Source: Atherix ibis
Taxonomy: Eukaryota; Arthropoda; Insecta; Diptera; Athericidae
Direction: 5' to 3'
NCBI GenBank assembly: GCA_958298945.1
Contig: OY282606.1
Span: forward strand, 60,277,920-60,341,919
Length of the DNA stretch: 64,000 nt
Below the pieces are notes generated by a model. The model was given only the letters and a program-made list of their open reading frames with translations, was not told the DNA's origin and did no database searches. A program made the translations under genes and the position numbers. Positions 59,226-64,000 of this stretch are shown piece after piece. Position 1 is the stretch's first letter; each line of letters begins with the position of its first letter.

Positions 59226-59520
59226 AAAATGTTCTAAGCAAAGTCCTCAATGAGATGGCAACCGGGAGTCTGGTCTAGACGTGCTGAAAGAACGCCAGAT
59301 GTCCCAGCCTTACACTCAGATTTTCGAATTCGACCATTCCAGCACATCCTCAGTAGCCTGGCTAACGCTGTCACTTCATTGAAATGTGGCCCTCTGGGAC
59401 CCTAAATGATGTTCTAGTGGACTTTCCAAATATAAACTTCCATATCTATATAGATTAGGCGCCACTCTCATCATAGCCTATTGAACTTGATTTGAACAAC
59501 AATCAGGTAGTCGTGAATAG
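59226..59520. other. GC-richer unassigned block
   Basis: Clearly richer in G and C than its flanks (for example CAACCGGGAGTCTGGTCTAG, CATTGAAATGTGGCCCTCTG). It is not translatable to a known family in either direction. It may be the tail or UTR of the RT relic that follows. Confidence 0.3.
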
Positions 59521-59549
59521 ACTACGGAGTTGTTTATTCTTTTATTAGG

Positions 59550-60640
59550 GCCAATTATTCTTCGTAAAATTGTCCTTTTAGAAAATTTCTAAAAGTTTGT
59601 AATGGTTTTTTGCTGTAGACCTAAGAAGTGAAAAGACTAATGCTCTGTAAAGCAGAAATTTCGATTTGATCGTCAGAAGGTTCAAGTGAAATTATTTAAA
59701 TTAACTCAAATAGACCCTGTTGCTTGTCAGCAGTCATATGGTATGTGAATTTCTTCCTAAGCTACGGCTATTGACCACACAGAAGATTATAGTTTAACTC
59801 TTCCGTAGTTGCATATAGTCTCATATCTAGTTTGTCTTGATTTGTTGGCAGCTCAATCTTAAAAAAGGTCTCATACAATTTTTTCTGAGTGACACATAAT
59901 AGTAATGTCGTCGATGTATACTTAAATGGGGAACATCTTTCAGCATGTTATTGCCAGTAATTAATCTAGATCTTAAATGGTTTCAAAAAAGATTTCGTTG
60001 ATTTTATTCGTCCTCTTTCATAAGTAATGGTTAGCTTTGTGAGTCTAATAAAGTTCTTTAGGATCCCAAACTTTTTCCAATATAATAGCTTAGTTAGGAT
60101 AAAATAATGAATAGGAATTGGAGCTTCTTTTAATATTGAATCAATTTTTCCATCAATTGCCGCAGAGAGCTTATATATTGTATATTACAGATTTTGTTGC
60201 ATAAATCCTTTTAAGTGAATGCGGATACCCTGCATATAAAAATAGCATAAAATATCATATAGATGGTTCTCAGAAAAGTAATACCTTCATTTTTGTTATG
60301 TTCTATTATATCTTCTCTTTTTAATGTGGAAGGGATAGGCCTAGGTACAGTAGTCAGTCATGGAGTCCCTATCTTATACATGAATAATTATATGATACAC
60401 TATTTTAATTATATCACTTTGTTTCCTGTCAAAACCGAACCACTTCTTCAGTCAATGAATTGCTTCATCTGACGAAACCTCTAAATCGTATTTAGTCTGG
60501 CTATGGTTGAGCAGTTCACCTGAATGGTCCACCCACCGTCTTAATATTGTATATTTCTGGTCGAAAATTATCGTGGCATAAATTATCTCATTCTGATCAC
60601 AATATGGTAAAACGTTTGTGCCTGATACGTTTGATTTCTA
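59550..60640 (-). mobile_element. Very decayed LINE reverse transcriptase
   Basis: On the - strand, near 60541-60508, RWVDHSGELLNHSQTKY resembles the R-W-x-x-H-F-x-x-L-L-N segment that precedes the RT of RTE-like LINEs. Further on (about 60075-59890) come PKELY-x-THKANHYL, similar to the P-K-K-L-x-R-L-x-x-L-T-M block, and a DD-type box (VYIDDITIM) with CVTQKKLYETFFKIELPTN in another frame. Stops and shifts are dense. Assignment is tentative. Confidence 0.35.
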
Positions 60641-61084
60641 TATACCTAAACTGCACAGGATGTAATATTCTTTCAGTCAGTTGCTGGCCTGCAATAATAA
60701 TCAAACCAGTAATTACAATTCTCTACTACCTAGATAGACCTAAATAGTACTATCCCAAAAACTTTTCCAACCGAGTCTATGACGATGCTATTTGTGTCTG
60801 CCCAAGCCATTTTAATGCTGTAGTCCAACACGCTAACGACTGTACTACAGGGCCACACCTGCATTAAAAAATACCAGTCTAAAAATACATGTGAGACATC
60901 CCGCATGCTATTTTTTTTGCACAGTGTTCTCACTGAATAACAAATTACTCAAGAATTGAATATTTAGTTACGGTTTAAATTATACATGTAATTTAAAACT
61001 AACAAATAAACGAAAAAAAATTTACAAATCCACATATAATTTTATAGACAAGAAGCACCAAATTTTCAATTCTGTGTGTGTGTT

Positions 61085-61242
61085 TTTTGTTATTATTTCA
61101 ATTCAAATTAGTATTGAAATGTATATTCTCTATACTAAAGGTCATTTAACGATGAAGGATAAAAGAATAAGGAAATTAAAGTTGTATGGAAGGAAAGTGG
61201 TTTTTATAAATCAGCGTACAATCGTGCCTCAGTAGGATTTTA
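61085..61242 (-). repeat. tRNA-derived SINE, copy 3, 5' truncated
   Basis: On the - strand it starts within the region after the B box (CTGAGGCACGATTGTACGC). It shares the body (ACCACTTTCCTTCCAT, TTTAATTTCCTTATTC) and ACTAA...ATAC 3' part with copies 1 and 2. The tRNA head is missing. It lies about 410 bp from the LINE tail. Confidence 0.65.
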
Positions 61243-61655
61243 TTTATTAGAACTTCTGATTAAAATACTTCTCTTTAAAAATCTTTCTCATAATAAATGT
61301 TGAATGCACAGACATGTGGATTTCGATACAAATTTGATATTATACAACTTTCGTAAAAATCTACTCAGTCAAAACTTGTTCAAATTGCTGACCAAGTTGA
61401 GAAAATGCATTTGTACTCGAAAAGTTTATTTTTTTTCAATGAAAGATTTTTTTGTGCTTGTACTTTGAGTGATGTTAGTTAATGATAGACATTTAATAAA
61501 GTAAAAAATTGCACTCAACTATGCGTTTTCCAAATATAAAATATAAAAAATAATAAACTTGTATATTTAATTGAATAATTAAAAATAAACTCCATTATGA
61601 AATTCAAAAAAAAAGTCCGCACTTAAGTACAAATATTACTGAGTATTAACAATTT

Positions 61656-61856
61656 GTTTGTTTGTTTGTAAGGTCCCTTAGACATGTGCCAGGGGCCACT
61701 TCTTAGCGCCACGACCGTGAGGCCATTTGGCGACTTCGTAGTACGTGTGGGAATTTTTCTGAGAGAAACTGGTCTCTGGTTAGTAGTATAGAAAGTTGAG
61801 AATTTTGTTATATTTTGTGGAGCAGATTAGTATGTTGTAGAAGATTAAATAGGGGA
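61656..61856 (-). repeat. I-clade LINE 3' UTR and CAAA tail
   Basis: Follows the stop of the LINE frame on the - strand. It contains GTCGCCAAATGGCC, then TCACGGTCGTGGCGCTAAGA (61701-61734). It ends in four CAAA units. The same core is in the LINE copy at 23505-23538 and in SINE copies 1 and 2. Confidence 0.75.
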
Positions 61857-64000
61857 CTAGGGAATCCTGCTCGCAAAGTAGTTCTTGGTTATGTGGCATT
61901 CCTGTAGAATATGGTAGACAGTGAAATGGGTGCCACAGGATTGGCAGAAGGGACGGTTGGTGTTGCCAAAAAGGAAGTTATGGGTAAGAGCAGTATGTCC
62001 AATCCGGATTCTGAGGAGCTTTCGCGCCCAGAATTTCGGTATGGATGTTGAATACACTGGTTTGTTAGTGGTTCTCCAATGAGTCGACAAAAAAGTGTCG
62101 CTATTGGTCCAGTCATCGTGTCTGCGGATGGCTAAAGGTGTTAGTTGCCATTCTGTTAGTAGGCGAGGCAGATTGGGAATGACTGTGATCACTGGCCGAC
62201 GGAGTGTTTCTCCAGCCAACTTGTCAGCACTTTCATTACCCACAATTCCCACATGCCCTGGCACCCATTGCAACTCGACACTCCTATTGCTAAGTAGGCT
62301 ATGACGAATTGCGCTAAGTACTGGGTCACTCGATGGGCCACAAATGGCTTTAAGGGCGGCAAGGCTGTCGCTAAAAATAATAACGTTTTGTTGGCTGGGA
62401 ATATTGGTCGCAATTTCAATTGCCGTTTTGATGGCCCACAGCTCCCCGTAATATGGAGTTGCCCTATAAGGGAAGAGTCCACAACATAGTGTGCGGGTGC
62501 TGCAGCCAAAAAGTTCGACGACCGCAAAAGATGTAATATCGGTGTCAGCGGCGGCATCAGTGAACAACAGTCGATGATGTTTTAATCCGTCCAACTGTTC
62601 AAGGAACAATTTCCTATATGTGGACGGATCAGTTCTAGCCTTCTTAAGCCTGTCAAGAGAAGCAGTCACTTTCAACTTTGCTCCTAACCACGGTTTCCAA
62701 TCTGGGTGTGGAAGGGAAGTTTGGAAATCGACGGGGAGGATGGATGAATTTCTTTCAAGGTGGGATATTAATAAGGATAGCGATGATGAATTCCTTTTTG
62801 AGCTGGGGGAGATGATAATGTTTTTTATTAAAGTGTGGAGTGGATAATTTGGAAGGCATAGGTTTTTGTAAATTAAACTTAGGCGGGCTTTGTGAAGATA
62901 GAGAAAAATGGGTTTTCGACCAGTCTCTATCAGTATGGATTCCACCGGAGATGTCCGATGTGCTCCACTGGCTAGTCTAATACAACGGTTTACCGCTGCC
63001 TCGACTAGTTTTTTCCCTGCTATTGGCACACTAACACATATAGTGAGGAAATAGAGTAAGGTCCCGTCCAAAAGGGCGTTGGTTACTCTAATTGCCTCAC
63101 CTTGTCTTACCTTACTTTTGCTGCTGACTAAAATTTTTACCATTCGGAGAATGATATTAATTTTGTCAACAGCATTTTTAATCTGAAGATTCCATTTTCC
63201 TCCACGGGCAATTGAGATACCCAGGATTTTCATGGAATCGTTTGGGTGGAGAGGGAAGGGGTTTAGTGATGAGTCCGATAAACTACAATTTTTTTTCCTG
63301 CAAACATGAAGGCAAGGTGGGTTCGATGTACAGATAACCGCACCGTTTATGCTGCTCCAAGTGTTGATGTTGCGGATGGCGTTATTTATTTGTTGCTGAA
63401 GATCAGCACCAGATACAAGTATAAAAATATTGTCGGCATATATGTAGTGGGTAAAGGATGATAGTTGGTGGGAAAGGGAGTGAATATATATATTGAATAG
63501 GATCGTTGATAGAGGGGATCCTTGTGGGATGGCGTTTTTCATTTCGCGTTTTGACGAAAAATGACCGTTGGCGCGTACCGTGAAGGTTCTACCAGTTAGG
63601 TAGGAACGTAGTAGTGCCAATATTGCAGAGTCTACTCCCCACTCTGCCAGCTGTGAGAGTACCCTATGTGGGCAAATTCGGTCATACGCCTTTTCTAGGT
63701 CGAAGGACAACAGTAAACCACAATGTCTACGTTTGTAGCAATTATGGATTGAATGTTGGAGTTCGAGTAGCATACTCAGAGTTCCCCTGCCTGACCTATA
63801 GGCATGTTGTTGGGGATTGAGTCTATTGGCAAGCGCCTGGTTAAGTCTTGTAGCTAAGATCTTTTCCAGGATCTTGGAAGTGCAAGGCAGTAATGAAATT
63901 GGTCTAAAGTTGTTAGCCGAAGAATGGGAGATATTTTTTTTGGGAACTGGAATGGCTGGTGCGACCTTCCAGGAATTTGGGAAAATAGATTTTTCCAGAA
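61857..64000 (-). CDS. I-clade LINE ORF2: RT, RNase H, zinc-knuckle; partial
   Basis: The frame is open from the window edge to 61857, so the N-terminal part (endonuclease) lies outside. RT landmarks: APAIPVPKK and ANNFRPISLLPCTSKILEK (63990-63850), QHAYRSGRGTLS, FDLEKAYD (motif A Asp), AIPQGSPLSTILFNIY (motif B). Motif C reads YADN at 63440-63429 instead of YADD, so a catalytic Asp is Asn. RNase H follows with FTDAAAD, GELWAIKTA, FSDSLAALKA and PGHVGIVGNESADKLA, its four acidic residues kept. A C-x2-C-x7-H-x4-C knuckle is near the end (CQSCGTHFTVYHILQEC). It has no stops in 2.1 kb, so it is young, but probably RT-defective as sequenced. Confidence 0.88.
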   Translation of the reverse strand, partial: LEKSIFPNSWKVAPAIPVPKKNISHSSANNFRPISLLPCTSKILEKILATRLNQALANRLNPQQHAYRSGRGTLSMLLELQHSIHNCYKRRHCGLLLSFDLEKAYDRICPHRVLSQLAEWGVDSAILALLRSYLTGRTFTVRANGHFSSKREMKNAIPQGSPLSTILFNIYIHSLSHQLSSFTHYIYADNIFILVSGADLQQQINNAIRNINTWSSINGAVICTSNPPCLHVCRKKNCSLSDSSLNPFPLHPNDSMKILGISIARGGKWNLQIKNAVDKINIILRMVKILVSSKSKVRQGEAIRVTNALLDGTLLYFLTICVSVPIAGKKLVEAAVNRCIRLASGAHRTSPVESILIETGRKPIFLYLHKARLSLIYKNLCLPNYPLHTLIKNIIISPSSKRNSSSLSLLISHLERNSSILPVDFQTSLPHPDWKPWLGAKLKVTASLDRLKKARTDPSTYRKLFLEQLDGLKHHRLLFTDAAADTDITSFAVVELFGCSTRTLCCGLFPYRATPYYGELWAIKTAIEIATNIPSQQNVIIFSDSLAALKAICGPSSDPVLSAIRHSLLSNRSVELQWVPGHVGIVGNESADKLAGETLRRPVITVIPNLPRLLTEWQLTPLAIRRHDDWTNSDTFLSTHWRTTNKPVYSTSIPKFWARKLLRIRIGHTALTHNFLFGNTNRPFCQSCGTHFTVYHILQECHITKNYFASRIP

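Overview
The window is AT-rich nuclear DNA of an insect, most likely a higher (cyclorrhaphan) fly. The evidence is short phase-conserved GT-AG introns, easter/SPE/grass-type CLIP serine proteases, mauritiana- and mellifera-type mariners, R1/jockey/I-type LINEs and an errantivirus-type LTR element. A tephritid or a relative would fit, but the species cannot be fixed from sequence alone. Nothing looks prokaryotic.

The host genes are one dispersed cluster of secreted trypsin-like proteases. On the + strand are four CLIP-domain proteases: A (5626-7179), B (19715-24596), D (48352-49858) and E (56859-58213). Each has a signal peptide, one clip domain, a linker, an activation site and a complete His-Asp-Ser triad. 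On the - strand lies an intact clip-less protease homolog, C (42309-43383), that has lost catalytic Asp and Ser. There are also two decayed relatives, psi1 (8650-9361) and psi2 (10148-12567). All share an extra Cys pair after the LGEYNT-like segment, typical of proteases in the Toll and melanization cascades. D has four introns; every other intact member lacks one of these, and not always the same one. By family knowledge A, B, D and E would be haemolymph zymogens cleaved by an upstream protease, and C a non-catalytic cofactor or regulator. That role is inference.

The rest is mostly mobile DNA. psi2 is split by a dead mauritiana-type mariner (about 10731-11906) and cut at its 5' side by a LINE fragment (12570-13280). 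A decayed R1-like LINE lies at 13730-15075. A near-complete mellifera-type mariner lies at 24845-26111 with a deleted relative at 53020-53871. Other elements are a decayed errantivirus-like element (28615-33260), I-clade LINE copies (22990-23590, 34650-36775, 46290-46560, 61656-64000), a jockey-like LINE (36990-38830), a young RTE-like LINE (39351-42200), two Tc1-like relics and palindromic MITE/hairpin elements.

Two retroelement features stand out. The RTE-like LINE begins with a sequence matching the 3' half of 5S rRNA followed by a perfect tRNA T-arm. A tRNA-headed SINE (three copies) carries in its 3' part a segment matching the 3' UTR of the I-clade LINE in the same window, and one copy also keeps a matching CAAA-type tail. 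This suggests the LINE mobilises the SINE. Coordinates of decayed elements are approximate; all calls were made by eye without database searches.
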